In this document: piece after piece, positions 1-8,475 of the stretch
Layout of the letters: every line of letters starts with the position of its first letter
How positions within the stretch are numbered: position 1 is the first letter of the stretch
Assembly: GCA_905213325.1 (NCBI GenBank)
Contig: CAJMHW010000016.1
Coordinates: forward strand, 1 to 45,446
From: Collinsella aerofaciens
GTDB taxonomy: Bacteria; Actinomycetota; Coriobacteriia; Coriobacteriales; Coriobacteriaceae
Reading direction: 5' to 3'
Length of the DNA stretch: 45,446 bases
Position numbers and translations under genes: made by a program
Notes under the pieces: generated by a model
Database searches by the model: none
The model's input: only the letters and a program-made list of their open reading frames with translations
What the model was told of the DNA's origin: nothing

Positions 1-52
1 GCTCGGCCTTGCCGAGCCCTTATATAAGGAGGCCGGAGCTAAAGCTCCGGCC
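1..52. terminator. Two terminator-like hairpins at the left edge
   Basis: A 7-bp stem (1-7 with 11-17, loop CTT) is followed by a second hairpin at 31-52 whose arms GGCCGGAG and CTCCGGCC pair perfectly. They lie beyond the end of the opp operon, so they probably end a transcript whose gene is outside the window, or act in both directions. Neither has a clean T run, so function as an intrinsic terminator is inferred. Confidence 0.4.
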
Positions 53-118
53 TCACTCAATTTCTTATTAGATAAAGTGAGCGATCGAGGAATCGCACTC
101 CCCTGCCGAGTTACCGCA

Positions 119-245
119 GGGCCCGCCCTGAAGTTACTTATCAGAACATCCCGCAGGACGCAAGAAACCCCCGCCGCACGAAGTGCGCAGCGGGGGTTTC
201 TTGCATGTCCGAGGACGTTCTGAAAAGTAACTTCAGGGCGGGCCC
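119..245. repeat. 127-bp interrupted palindrome downstream of oppF
   Basis: The outer arms, 119-151 and 213-245, are inverted copies matching at 31 of 33 positions. The mismatches are at 140 and 148. Inside them sits a 14-bp perfect inverted repeat (161-174 with 190-203) and, at the apex, CGCAC-GAA-GTGCG (175-187). The right arm ends 16 bp before the oppF stop codon. Transcribed, the whole segment folds into one long hairpin. It could be a bidirectional terminator, a dispersed palindromic repeat, or a remnant of a small mobile repeat. Confidence 0.8.
161..203 (-). terminator. Probable terminator of the opp operon
   Basis: The inner hairpin has 14-bp arms, 161-174 and 190-203, that begin and end with CAAGAAACC / GGTTTCTTG, so the A/T-rich base gives a short U-rich end in either direction. 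It lies about 60 bp past the oppF stop codon and is the best candidate for ending the opp transcript. Confidence 0.6.
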
Positions 246-261
246 GGACGAGAACAACCGA

Positions 262-1290
262 CTACAGGTCGATGTGCGATTCCTTGATCGGGAACGGCTC
301 GGCGAAGTGGCAGGCACAGCAGTGGCCCGGAGCGACTTCCTTAAACTCAGGCAGCTTCTCGGAGCAGATGCCCTGAGCGATCGGGCAGCGCGTGTGGAAA
401 CGGCAACCGGTCGGCGGATCCAGCGGTGACGGCGGATCGCCGGCGAGGATGATGCGCTTACGAGTCTTCTGGATGTCAGGATCGGGCACCGGCACAGCAG
501 ACAGCAGCGACTGCGTGTACGGATGGTGAGGCTCGCTATAGAGCGTCTTCCAGTCCGAAACCTCGACCATCTTACCCAGATACATAACGGCAACGCGATC
601 GGAAATGTGCTGCACGACGGACAGGTCGTGAGCGATAAACAGATACGCGGTACCGAACTTGTCCTGCAGTTCCTTGAGCAGGTTCAGAACCTGGGCCTGA
701 ATGGACACATCCAGAGCGGAAACCGGCTCGTCGCAGATAATCAGCTTGGGCTTCAGAGCAAACGCGCGGGCAATGCCGACACGCTGACGCTGGCCGCCCG
801 AGAACTCGTGCGGATAGCGGTTGATGTGCTCGGGGTTCAGACCGACGACGTCCAGCAGCTCGCGGACACGCTCGATACGCTCTTCCTTGGTGCCCACGCC
901 ATGAATGGTCATGGGCTCAGAGACAATCTCGCCGATGGTCATACGAGGATTCAGCGAAGCATAGGGGTCCTGGAAGATGAACTGCATCTCGCGACGCATA
1001 TCCTTGATCTCGTGCTTGCTCATCTCGGCAACGTCTTTGCCCTGGAAGAACACTTTGCCTGCCGTCGGCTTGGTCAGGCGCATGATGGTGCGGCCCGTGG
1101 TGGACTTACCGCAACCAGACTCGCCGACCAGGCCAAAGGTCTCGCCCGGATAAATCTCGAACGAAATGTCATTCACAGCAGAGACGACACGCTTGGAGAA
1201 GCGCTTGGCGAACATGCCGGACTCAGCGGGAAACTCCTTAGAGAGGTGCTCGACCTTCAGCAGCGGAGTACGCTCGTTGGTATCTGCCAT
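262..1290 (-). CDS. oppF: Oligopeptide ABC transporter ATP-binding protein OppF
   Basis: This 342-residue cytoplasmic ATPase is one of two that power peptide uptake by the operon. The Walker A motif GESGCGKST lies at residues 56-64, followed by the signature FSGGQRQR and the Walker B segment LIICDEPVSALD. The C-terminal oligo_HPY extension has its cysteines (GCRFHTRC, then a CCAC cluster); in some Dpp-type ATPases the equivalent cysteines are reported to hold a 4Fe-4S cluster. The length is usual for OppF. The ATG shares one base with the TAA of oppD (TAATG), so translation is probably coupled. It is the last gene of the operon. The family is certain; the substrate (peptides) is inferred from the family. 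Confidence 0.93.
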   Translation of the reverse strand: MADTNERTPLLKVEHLSKEFPAESGMFAKRFSKRVVSAVNDISFEIYPGETFGLVGESGCGKSTTGRTIMRLTKPTAGKVFFQGKDVAEMSKHEIKDMRREMQFIFQDPYASLNPRMTIGEIVSEPMTIHGVGTKEERIERVRELLDVVGLNPEHINRYPHEFSGGQRQRVGIARAFALKPKLIICDEPVSALDVSIQAQVLNLLKELQDKFGTAYLFIAHDLSVVQHISDRVAVMYLGKMVEVSDWKTLYSEPHHPYTQSLLSAVPVPDPDIQKTRKRIILAGDPPSPLDPPTGCRFHTRCPIAQGICSEKLPEFKEVAPGHCCACHFAEPFPIKESHIDL

Positions 1291-2381
1291 TACGCCTCGC
1301 CTCCCTTCTTGGAATCCTTGCGCGTACGGGACGTCTCAGGGGCGTTCTTGAGGAACTCGGGGTCACCGGAGTAGTGGCACGCAGAATAGTGGCCGGACTC
1401 GGTGACAACGCGCTCGGGGCGCTGCTTGCGGCACTTGTCCGTCGCATAGGGACAACGAGGAGAGAATACGCAGCCCTCGGGCAGGTTCATGAGCGAAGGC
1501 GGGTTGCCGTGAATCGGCGTAAGAGGCTTCTTCTCTTCGATGGCCTGCTCCGGGATGGAGCGGATAAGGCCCCAGGTGTAGGGGTGGCGGCTCTCGTAGA
1601 AGATTTCCTCAGCAGTACCGAACTCGACGGGACGGCCGGCGTACATAACCATGATCTTATCGGCCATATCGGCAACGACGCCCAGGTCATGGGTAATCAT
1701 GATGATGGCGTTGCCATTCTTCTCCTGCATTTCCTGCATAAGCTCAATAATCTGAGCCTGAATGGTAACGTCCAGGGCAGTCGTGGGCTCATCGGCAATC
1801 AGAATATCGGGATCGCAGGCAAGAGCCATGGCAATCATGACGCGCTGACGCATACCGCCAGAGAACTGGTGCGGATACTCATTGACGCGCTTCTCGGGCT
1901 CGGGGATACCCACGAGGTCCAAAAGCTCGGTAGCACGCTTGAGCGCCTCCTGCTTGGAGTAGCCACGGTGCAGACGAAGGCCCTCGCCCACCTGCTTGCC
2001 GATCTTATAGACCGGGTTCAAGGAGGTCATAGGATCCTGGAAGATCATCGCGATATCGTTACCGCGAATGTGCTGCATCTCTTCCTCGGTCATCTCGAGG
2101 ATAGAACGACCGCGATAGCGAACGTCACCGCCCTCGATCTTTCCCGGAGGCATCGAGATAAGGCCCATGATGGTCATGGCGGTCACGGACTTACCGGAGC
2201 CGGATTCACCGACGACTCCCAGGGTCTCGCCGCGATCGAGCGTGTAGGAGACACCGTCGACAGCGCGAACGACGCCATCCTCGGTGTGGAAATACATCTT
2301 AAGGTCATCGACCTCGAGCAGATGCTGGCCCTCGGGAACCGGCTGGTCCTTCAGGTCCACATAGTTCTTGTTCTTCTTCAT
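1290..2381 (-). CDS. oppD: Oligopeptide ABC transporter ATP-binding protein OppD
   Basis: This 363-residue ATPase is the partner of OppF and is predicted to sit on the inner face of the OppBC permease pair. The Walker A motif GESGSGKS is at residues 58-65, the signature is FSGGMRQR and Walker B is ILIADEPTTALD. The oligo_HPY tail keeps all four cysteines (GCVFSPRC, DKC, SACH). The tail ends in a basic and charged stretch. The ATG comes two bases after the oppC stop (TAAGGATG), which fits coupled translation within the operon. Confidence 0.93.
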   Translation of the reverse strand: MKKNKNYVDLKDQPVPEGQHLLEVDDLKMYFHTEDGVVRAVDGVSYTLDRGETLGVVGESGSGKSVTAMTIMGLISMPPGKIEGGDVRYRGRSILEMTEEEMQHIRGNDIAMIFQDPMTSLNPVYKIGKQVGEGLRLHRGYSKQEALKRATELLDLVGIPEPEKRVNEYPHQFSGGMRQRVMIAMALACDPDILIADEPTTALDVTIQAQIIELMQEMQEKNGNAIIMITHDLGVVADMADKIMVMYAGRPVEFGTAEEIFYESRHPYTWGLIRSIPEQAIEEKKPLTPIHGNPPSLMNLPEGCVFSPRCPYATDKCRKQRPERVVTESGHYSACHYSGDPEFLKNAPETSRTRKDSKKGGEA

Positions 2382-2383
2382 CC

Positions 2384-3319
2384 TTATGCGTCCTTCATCT
2401 TGACGTCGAGGGCGTCGCGCAGACCGTCACCCAGCAGGGTGAAGGCGAGCACCGTCGAGAGAATTGCCAGACCGGGCATGATCATCATCCAGGGAGCGGT
2501 CAGAAGATACTGCTGACCGTCCTGAATCATGGAGCCCCACGAAGGCGTAGGCGGAATAACGCCCATGCCGAGGAAGGACAGAGCGGACTCGGTCAGAATG
2601 GCGCCACCAATGTTCATGGTTGCGTAGACCACGATAGAGGCGACGGAGTTCGGGAAGATGTGACGCACGACGATACGAGCATCGGATGCACCCATCGCGC
2701 GCGCAGCGTCAACATAGTCGTTTTCCTTGACCGTCAAGATTGCAGAGCGGAAGACGCGCGCAATCGAAGGCCAGCCGAGAATACCGATGGCGATAAAGAC
2801 GTTCTGAAGACCACGGCCGATAACGGCGATCATGGCGACAACGAACAGCACGTACGGGAACGCCAGGAAGATGTCCGCACAGCGCATGATGATCGTATCC
2901 CAGATCCCGCCGTAGAAACCGGCCAGAGCACCCATGACCAGACCGATCACCGTGGAGATCGCGGTGGCCATAATGCCGACGGACAGCGAAACGCGTGCAC
3001 CGTAGATAACGCGGACGAGAATGTCGCGACCAAGGGCGTCGGTGCCAAACGGGTGCTCTGCACACGGAGCCAACAGCGACGTCTCGGCCATGGTGGTCGA
3101 GTCGGAAGCCGTCGGCGAACCGAGCCAGGGCTTAGCCCACAGATCTGCGGTCAGGGCAACCAAAACGACGATGATGATCCAGCAGACACCGATAACGGCG
3201 AGCTTGTTCTTGCGAAGACGCTTAAAAGCGTCGCCCCACAGCGTGCGGGACTTGGCGGGAGCAGATGCGGCCTTGGTGGCGGTAGCCTGCTCCTGAGACT
3301 GAGAATCAGTTTCCTGCAT
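2384..3319 (-). CDS. oppC: Oligopeptide ABC transporter permease OppC
   Basis: This 311-residue inner-membrane permease has a cytoplasmic N-terminus of about 35 mostly polar residues, a first membrane helix at about residues 38-60 (AVIGVCWIIIVVLVALTA) and the FGTDALGRDILVRVIYGAR segment typical of DppC/OppC proteins. The EAA-type coupling loop with DAARAMGASDARI lies in the second half. The ATG is preceded by GGGAGG at a 9-base spacing. oppB ends 14 bp upstream. It forms the transport channel together with OppB. Confidence 0.92.
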   Translation of the reverse strand: MQETDSQSQEQATATKAASAPAKSRTLWGDAFKRLRKNKLAVIGVCWIIIVVLVALTADLWAKPWLGSPTASDSTTMAETSLLAPCAEHPFGTDALGRDILVRVIYGARVSLSVGIMATAISTVIGLVMGALAGFYGGIWDTIIMRCADIFLAFPYVLFVVAMIAVIGRGLQNVFIAIGILGWPSIARVFRSAILTVKENDYVDAARAMGASDARIVVRHIFPNSVASIVVYATMNIGGAILTESALSFLGMGVIPPTPSWGSMIQDGQQYLLTAPWMMIMPGLAILSTVLAFTLLGDGLRDALDVKMKDA

Positions 3320-3333
3320 GAGACGTACCTCCC

Positions 3334-4371
3334 TTAGGCCTTATCCGACGGACCGCCAAGGCGGATGCGCGGGTCGAGGAATGCATAGCTAATGTCGACG
3401 AGCAGGTTAATCACCATGACGACGACGACGATGAGCGTAACGCCGCCCATAACGATGGGCCAGTCACGCATGCTAATGGCGCGATAGACCTCATAGCCGA
3501 TACCGGGCCAGTTAAAAACCGTCTCGGTCAGGATGGCGCCCGAAAGCATGCCACCAAAGTCGACACCAATATAGGTAACGACGGGGATGAGTGCATTCTT
3601 AAGCGCATGCTTGACGATGATCGCGCGATTGGAGAGACCCTTGGCCTTTGCCGTACGGATGTAATCCTGGTTCATGACGTCAAGCAGCTGCGAGCGCATA
3701 ATGCGGGCGGCATAAGCGGTCGAAACCGAAGCCAGCGTAATGGTCGGAAGCACATAGTGCATCCAATCCTGATACTGAGAGCTGGAACCGCCGGCACCCG
3801 AGATCGGCATGGAGATTGCACCGCCCGTAGCGTCCTTGAGGATGACGCCAAAGAACAGCTGCAGCAACATACCGAGCCAGAAGGCCGGGACCGCAACGAG
3901 GATCGACGTGGTGAGCGTTACCAAAATATCCCAGAAGGAATAACGCTTTACCGCCGAAATGATACCCGCACCGATACCCATGATTGCCTCGAGCACGATG
4001 GCGCACGCGGCAAGTTTGACCGTATACGGATACTTCTGGGCAAAGATTTCCGTAACCGGCAGCTTGCGCTGATACGAATTGCCCAGATCGCCATGAAGCA
4101 GGCCGTTCATGTAATACAAGTAACGGTCCACGAGCGACGTTTGAACGGGGTCGCCGTTCTCGTCAAGGATCGCGTTGCCGTCCTCGTCCGACTGGACCAG
4201 GTGATAGCGGACGCGAAGCTGAAGCTCCACCTCGGGGGACAGAGCCTTGTCTCCACCGATCAGCTTGATCGGATCTCCCGGCACGATATTCTGAAGGGCG
4301 AACAGAATCAGCGTAACGCCCAAAAATACCGGGATGAACTGAAGCACACGTTTAACGATGTACTTACCCAT
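3334..4371 (-). CDS. oppB: Oligopeptide ABC transporter permease OppB
   Basis: This 345-residue membrane permease starts with the classic OppB N-terminus (MGKYIVKRVLQFIPVFLGVT) and the PGDP motif. The EAA loop near residues 235-255 reads YIRTAKAKGLSNRAI. An acidic insert at about residues 60-80 (SDEDGNAILDENGDPVQ) in the first external loop lengthens the protein a little. The ATG has a GGGGAG ribosome site. The gene follows oppA after a 156-bp spacer that contains a strong hairpin, so it may be expressed below the level of the binding protein. Confidence 0.93.
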   Translation of the reverse strand: MGKYIVKRVLQFIPVFLGVTLILFALQNIVPGDPIKLIGGDKALSPEVELQLRVRYHLVQSDEDGNAILDENGDPVQTSLVDRYLYYMNGLLHGDLGNSYQRKLPVTEIFAQKYPYTVKLAACAIVLEAIMGIGAGIISAVKRYSFWDILVTLTTSILVAVPAFWLGMLLQLFFGVILKDATGGAISMPISGAGGSSSQYQDWMHYVLPTITLASVSTAYAARIMRSQLLDVMNQDYIRTAKAKGLSNRAIIVKHALKNALIPVVTYIGVDFGGMLSGAILTETVFNWPGIGYEVYRAISMRDWPIVMGGVTLIVVVVMVINLLVDISYAFLDPRIRLGGPSDKA

Positions 4372-4402
4372 ACCACTCCCCTATCTAGGGATTAACCTAA
4401 AT

Positions 4403-4430
4403 GGGATGCCGATCGCCAGACCGGCATCCC
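4403..4430 (-). terminator. Hairpin between oppA and oppB, probable partial terminator
   Basis: The arms GGGATGCCG (4403-4411) and CGGCATCCC (4422-4430) pair perfectly around a 10-base loop. On the transcript the hairpin is followed by ATTTAGG rather than a full U run. A leaky terminator or 3'-end protector here would leave more oppA than oppBCDF message, a common arrangement for binding-protein transporters. Confidence 0.6.
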
Positions 4431-4527
4431 AAAATTACCATCAGCCAGTTTACCCCAGGTTAGGGAGAACTGTATGTTTCCCATGAGGTCTACGTAAATA
4501 CTTGACCCTCACGGAAGCTGCAAACTC

Positions 4528-6204
4528 TTAGGCGAGCTCAGCGGTACCCAGCTCGGCGTGCTTCTGCGGATCGACATAGAGGTGCTTGATGCGATCGGAG
4601 CCGACGATGGTGTGCGTGTAGAACATCACCGGGATGACCGGGCAGTCGGCAGCGACCATAGCGTCGGCCTCCTGCATCTTAGCAACGCGCTCTTCGTCGT
4701 CAACCGTGGTGCGAGCCTCGTTGACCTTGGCGTCGAACTCGGGGTTGTTGTAACCGGAGCGGTTGTCGCCACCGAGGGAGTCGGAGTGGAACAGCGGATA
4801 CAGGAAGTTGTCCATAATCGGGTAGTCGGCAATCCAACCCAGACGACCGAACTGATAGTTAAAGTTCTGGTACTGCTCGAGCAAGGCAGACCACTCAGGG
4901 GTATCGGAGACAGCGGTAACGCCAACCTTGGCGAGGTCACCGATGATGGACTCCATGATCTCCTTGTGGCCACCATCCTGGTTGTAGGAAAGGGTCACGT
5001 TAATGCCACGATCGCCGTTAGCGCCAGCGGGAGCAACCTTGTCGAGGTACTCGTTAGCCTTGTCGACGTCGTAGGCGCAGAACTCCCATGCGCCCTCCTT
5101 GTAGCCATCGATGCCCGGAGGAACAATGCCGTCGGCGGGGGTACGGGTACCCTTGAAGATGGTCTTGCAGATGGCCTCACGGTTGATGGCCAGGGAGATA
5201 CCCCTGCGCAGGTCGGCGTTGTTGAACGGCTCGGCCGTGTTGTTGCAGGTCAGGTAGTAGGTGGAAGGCTCGGAGCCGAGCAGCATGCGCTCGCCGTCGC
5301 CCATGGTGTAGCCGTCCTTGGACACGCCGCGATCCTTCTTGGCGGCGTCGATCTGAGCAACGGGAACGTCGCAGACATCGAGGTTACCGGCCTGGAACTC
5401 CTTGTAAGCGGTCTCCATGTCCTTGATGACCTGGAAGTGGATGCCATCGATCTTGGCCTTGTCGCCATAGTAATCGTCGAACTTCTTGAGGTTGATCTCC
5501 TGACCATCCTCCCACTTGCCGTCCATCATGAACGGGCCGTTACCGACCGGTGCAAGGTAGAAGCTCTTGGCATCGGACTCGGCGCACTCGGGAACCGGGG
5601 CCAGAGCCGGGTGAGAGGCGACGAAGGGGAAGTCGGCGTAAGCGGAAGACAGCTTGACGACGAGGGTCTCATCGTCGGGGCAGGTAACACCGCTGAGTTC
5701 AGTAGCGTTACCGGCAAGCAGATCGTCATAGCCCTCGACCATGGAAAGGTGATAGGAGACCTCGGAAGGGCCATACTCGGTAGCGATGGCCGACTTGGTG
5801 TTGACCAGACGCTCCCAACCGAGCTTGAAGGACTTGGAGGTAACGTCGTCACCGTTGTGGAACTTGGCCTTCTTGATCTTGAAGGTGAACTCGGTGGCGT
5901 CGTCGTTGGCCTCGAAGGACTCGCAAGCCAGCGGAACGATCTCGCCCTTCTCGGCGTCATAAGAGGTCAGAGCGTCAAAGAGCTGGTACTCGACCTGAGT
6001 GCCCTGGTCCTCCTGGACATTGTAGGGGTCGATGCAGACCGGGTTGTTGATGTAGAAGTTCAGCGTCGAACCGGACTCAGAACCGGAAGTGTCGCCGCCC
6101 TTCTTGCCGCATGCGGCAAGAAAAGCCATGGAGCTCGCAGCGAGGGTGCCGCCAACAAAGGCGCGACGACCCATAACGGGCTGGTGGAACATAGAATCAG
6201 CCAT
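4528..6204 (-). CDS. oppA: Peptide-binding lipoprotein OppA (family 5)
   Basis: This 558-residue extracytoplasmic solute-binding protein of SBP family 5 (SBP_bac_5) captures the ligand for OppBCDF. The N-terminus carries a twin-arginine pair (GRRAFVGG, residues 12-19), a short hydrophobic stretch and a lipobox L29-A-A-C32, so it is predicted to be a Tat-exported lipoprotein anchored through Cys32. Typical family segments such as FKIKKAKFHNGDDVTSKSFK follow. The start is set by AAGGAGG five bases before the ATG. It is the first gene of the operon, with about 290 bp of non-coding DNA upstream. Binding proteins of this family also bind ligands other than peptides, so the substrate is not proven. 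Confidence 0.92.
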   Translation of the reverse strand: MADSMFHQPVMGRRAFVGGTLAASSMAFLAACGKKGGDTSGSESGSTLNFYINNPVCIDPYNVQEDQGTQVEYQLFDALTSYDAEKGEIVPLACESFEANDDATEFTFKIKKAKFHNGDDVTSKSFKLGWERLVNTKSAIATEYGPSEVSYHLSMVEGYDDLLAGNATELSGVTCPDDETLVVKLSSAYADFPFVASHPALAPVPECAESDAKSFYLAPVGNGPFMMDGKWEDGQEINLKKFDDYYGDKAKIDGIHFQVIKDMETAYKEFQAGNLDVCDVPVAQIDAAKKDRGVSKDGYTMGDGERMLLGSEPSTYYLTCNNTAEPFNNADLRRGISLAINREAICKTIFKGTRTPADGIVPPGIDGYKEGAWEFCAYDVDKANEYLDKVAPAGANGDRGINVTLSYNQDGGHKEIMESIIGDLAKVGVTAVSDTPEWSALLEQYQNFNYQFGRLGWIADYPIMDNFLYPLFHSDSLGGDNRSGYNNPEFDAKVNEARTTVDDEERVAKMQEADAMVAADCPVIPVMFYTHTIVGSDRIKHLYVDPQKHAELGTAELA

Positions 6205-6445
6205 GCCATCCTCCTTATGAGATAGGACAAAGAAATGTTCAGTCGGACATATGTCGAGACAATCCGATCCGAACCATCAAAACGCCGCCCGCTGCTATGG
6301 CTGGTTATGCACAACGAACCAACGTTTCGCAATACAGTAGCGCATTTTATGCACGATTTGGGGCTAATTCCGGTTAACGGTCGAGAATTTCTTTAGTTGG
6401 GCGAAGTATGTGGGGATATTTTGACTCTGTTACAAATATGTAAAC
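6205..6445 (-). promoter_or_regulatory. Upstream region of the opp operon with candidate promoter
   Basis: This is the AT-richer gap between oppA and secG. On the minus strand a candidate sigma-70-like promoter has TTGCGA (6327-6332) and CATAAC (6304-6309) separated by 17 bases. An AAACGTT core (6321-6327) touches the -35 box. TTATGCAC occurs twice in the same orientation, at 6305-6312 and 6347-6354. The start positions are 42 bp apart, about four helical turns, so a regulator could bind both on one face. The promoter boxes are weak matches. Confidence 0.35.
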
Positions 6446-6472
6446 AAAAAGGGTCCCGCACATGCGAGACCC
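6446..6472 (-). terminator. Intrinsic terminator of secG
   Basis: On the minus strand GGGTCTCGC and GCGGGACCC (6451-6472) form a 9-bp stem with one G-U pair and an ATGT loop, followed directly by TTTTT (6446-6450). It lies about 25 bp after the secG stop codon. Confidence 0.85.
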
Positions 6473-6497
6473 ATTGCAAACGTATATACGCCGATGC

Positions 6498-6752
6498 TTA
6501 GTAGCCCACGATGCCCTGCGGGAAGAAGAACATGCACAGGACGACGCACACGGCAAAAACAACGGCCATAATTACCGTCAGGCGATCGAGGTTCTGCTCC
6601 ATGACGCCCGTGGCAGAGCTGGAGTTATACAGCGAGCTAGCGATCATATCCGAAACGCCGGTGCCCTTACCGGAATGCATCAGGACGAGAATCGTCAGCG
6701 CCACGGCAGAGACAGCCCAAACGACAAACAGAAGAATCTGGAACGGACTCAT
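6498..6752 (-). CDS. secG: Preprotein translocase subunit SecG
   Basis: This 84-residue membrane protein has two hydrophobic helices (about 5-23 and 58-78) joined by the conserved loop LMHSGKGTGVSD (residues 24-35). It matches the usual SecG size and topology. SecG assists the SecYE channel during protein export. The start is supported by AAGGAG about eight bases before the ATG. It stands after gpmI but is separated from it by a strong terminator, so it probably has its own promoter; no convincing one could be picked out. secG downstream of gap-pgk-tpiA is a conserved actinobacterial arrangement. Confidence 0.93.
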   Translation of the reverse strand: MSPFQILLFVVWAVSAVALTILVLMHSGKGTGVSDMIASSLYNSSSATGVMEQNLDRLTVIMAVVFAVCVVLCMFFFPQGIVGY

Positions 6753-6854
6753 AGATAAGCTCCTTAATAGAACAGTTCAAACTCCAGTACTGTACCACAA
6801 TCCCCCGCTCTCCCCTACCTGCCACTCAAGGACGGGGTGGAAATGGCAGAAATA

Positions 6855-6891
6855 CCAAAAAGGGGGTTGTCCGGTTGTGGACAACCCCCTT
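6855..6891 (-). terminator. Intrinsic terminator of the glycolytic operon
   Basis: The arms at 6860-6872 and 6879-6891 (AAGGGGGTTGTCC with its complement) form a 13-bp perfect stem with a 6-base loop. On the minus strand the stem runs into TTTTTGG. It lies 25 bp beyond the gpmI stop codon. Confidence 0.9.
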
Positions 6892-6916
6892 ACTAGAAAA
6901 CGGTATTTGTTTTCTC

Positions 6917-8470
6917 TTAGGCCTCGGTGGCGAGCACGCGGCCCGTCATCTCGGCGGAAGGCTCAATACCAGCCATGGTGAGCATGGTCGGAGCGATATC
7001 GGAAAGACGGCCGTCCTCGATACCGGTGAGCTGTGCCTTCTCATCAACGATGATGAACGGCACGCGGTTGGTGGTGTGAGCCGTAAACGGATGCTTGGAA
7101 CCGTCGGAAGCAACGTCAAACATGTGATCGGCGTTGCCGTGGTCGGCGGTAATCAGTGCAAAGCCGCCCTTGGCGAGAATCGCCGGGACAACCTTGGACA
7201 GGGCATCGTCAACAGCCTCGACAGCCTTAACGGCAGCGTCGAAGACACCGGTGTGACCAACCATGTCGCAGTTCGCGAAGTTCACGATGTAGAAATCAGC
7301 GCGATCCTCGTTGATGGCGGCGACGAGCTTCTCGGCAACCTCGGGAGCGCTCATCTCGGGCTGCAGATCGTAGGTAGCAACCTTGGGGGAAGCGACGAGC
7401 ACGCGCTCCTCGCCCTCCTTGGGCTCCTCGATGCCACCGTTGAGGAAGAACGTCACGTGGGCGTACTTCTCGGTCTCGGCAGTGTGCAGCTGCTTCAGGC
7501 CATTGGCGGCGATAACGTCGGCCAGGACGTTCTCGGGGAACGTCTTGGGGAAGGCGACCTCGACGTCAAACGTCGGATCGTACTCGGTCATCGTCACAAA
7601 GTGCGAAAGCTTGATCTGCTCGCGCTCAAAGCCGTCGAACTCCTTGTCCGTGAACACGCGGGTCATCTGACGAGCGCGGTCGGGACGGAAGTTGAAGAAG
7701 ATGGCCGCGTCGCCCTCGTGAATGCCCTCGTTGTGGGCAGCGAAGGGCTCGACGAACTCGTCGCCGCGCGGGTCCTTCTCGTAGTAGGCCTTGATACCGG
7801 CAACGGGGTCGACATCGGCATCGGACGCGTTGACCATGACGTCGTAGGCGCGCTGGATGCGCTCCCAACGGTTGTCGCGGTCCATCGCCCAATAACGACC
7901 CGAGACGGTGGCAACGCGAGCGTCGCAACCGGTCTCCTCGGAAATCTTGGCCAGGAAGGCGCAGAACTCGCTCATGTAGCCAGCACCGGACTGCGGGTCG
8001 ACGTCGCGGCCATCCATGAAGGCGTGGACACGAACGGTCTTGACGCCATGCTCGGCAGCCATCTTGACCAGAGCCTCAACGTGGTTCATATGAGAATGAA
8101 CACCGCCAGGGCTCATAAGGCCCATGAGGTGGAGAGTCTTGCCGTCAGCCTTGACATCGTCCATAGCCTTGACAAAAACCTCGTTCTTGGCGATGGAGCC
8201 GTCCTTGATGGCATTGTTGATGCGCGAAAGCTCCTGGAACACGATGCGGCCGGCACCGATGTTGAGGTGACCCACCTCGGAGTTGCCCATCTGGCCGTCG
8301 GGAAGGCCCACGTCCTCGCCCGAAGCGCCGAGCGTGGTGTGGGGGTACTTCTCGTACAGGCTATCAAGGAAGGGCGTCTTGGCAGCGGCGACGGCGTTCT
8401 CGCCATCGGCCGGAGCAAGGCCGCAACCATCCATGATGATCAGGAGTGCAGGAAGATGACGTTGTGCCAT
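6917..8470 (-). CDS. gpmI: 2,3-bisphosphoglycerate-independent phosphoglycerate mutase
   Basis: This 517-residue enzyme interconverts 3- and 2-phosphoglycerate in glycolysis. The alkaline-phosphatase-fold metal site begins with IIMDGCG (Asp14). The phosphoserine nucleophile is Ser64 in GQMGNSEVGH, followed by the substrate segment DGRDVDP and the second metal motif ITADHGNAD near the C-terminus. The length is typical. The ATG lies five bases past the tpiA stop, and the AGGA ribosome site overlaps that stop, so it is co-translated with tpiA. It is the last gene of the block and ends at a strong terminator. Confidence 0.96.
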   Translation of the reverse strand: MAQRHLPALLIIMDGCGLAPADGENAVAAAKTPFLDSLYEKYPHTTLGASGEDVGLPDGQMGNSEVGHLNIGAGRIVFQELSRINNAIKDGSIAKNEVFVKAMDDVKADGKTLHLMGLMSPGGVHSHMNHVEALVKMAAEHGVKTVRVHAFMDGRDVDPQSGAGYMSEFCAFLAKISEETGCDARVATVSGRYWAMDRDNRWERIQRAYDVMVNASDADVDPVAGIKAYYEKDPRGDEFVEPFAAHNEGIHEGDAAIFFNFRPDRARQMTRVFTDKEFDGFEREQIKLSHFVTMTEYDPTFDVEVAFPKTFPENVLADVIAANGLKQLHTAETEKYAHVTFFLNGGIEEPKEGEERVLVASPKVATYDLQPEMSAPEVAEKLVAAINEDRADFYIVNFANCDMVGHTGVFDAAVKAVEAVDDALSKVVPAILAKGGFALITADHGNADHMFDVASDGSKHPFTAHTTNRVPFIIVDEKAQLTGIEDGRLSDIAPTMLTMAGIEPSAEMTGRVLATEA

Positions 8471-8475
8471 ATGTC

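Noticed and set aside
119..245. CRISPR-like repeat
   Set aside because: There are only two arms and they are inverted, not regularly spaced direct repeats; no cas genes occur in the window.
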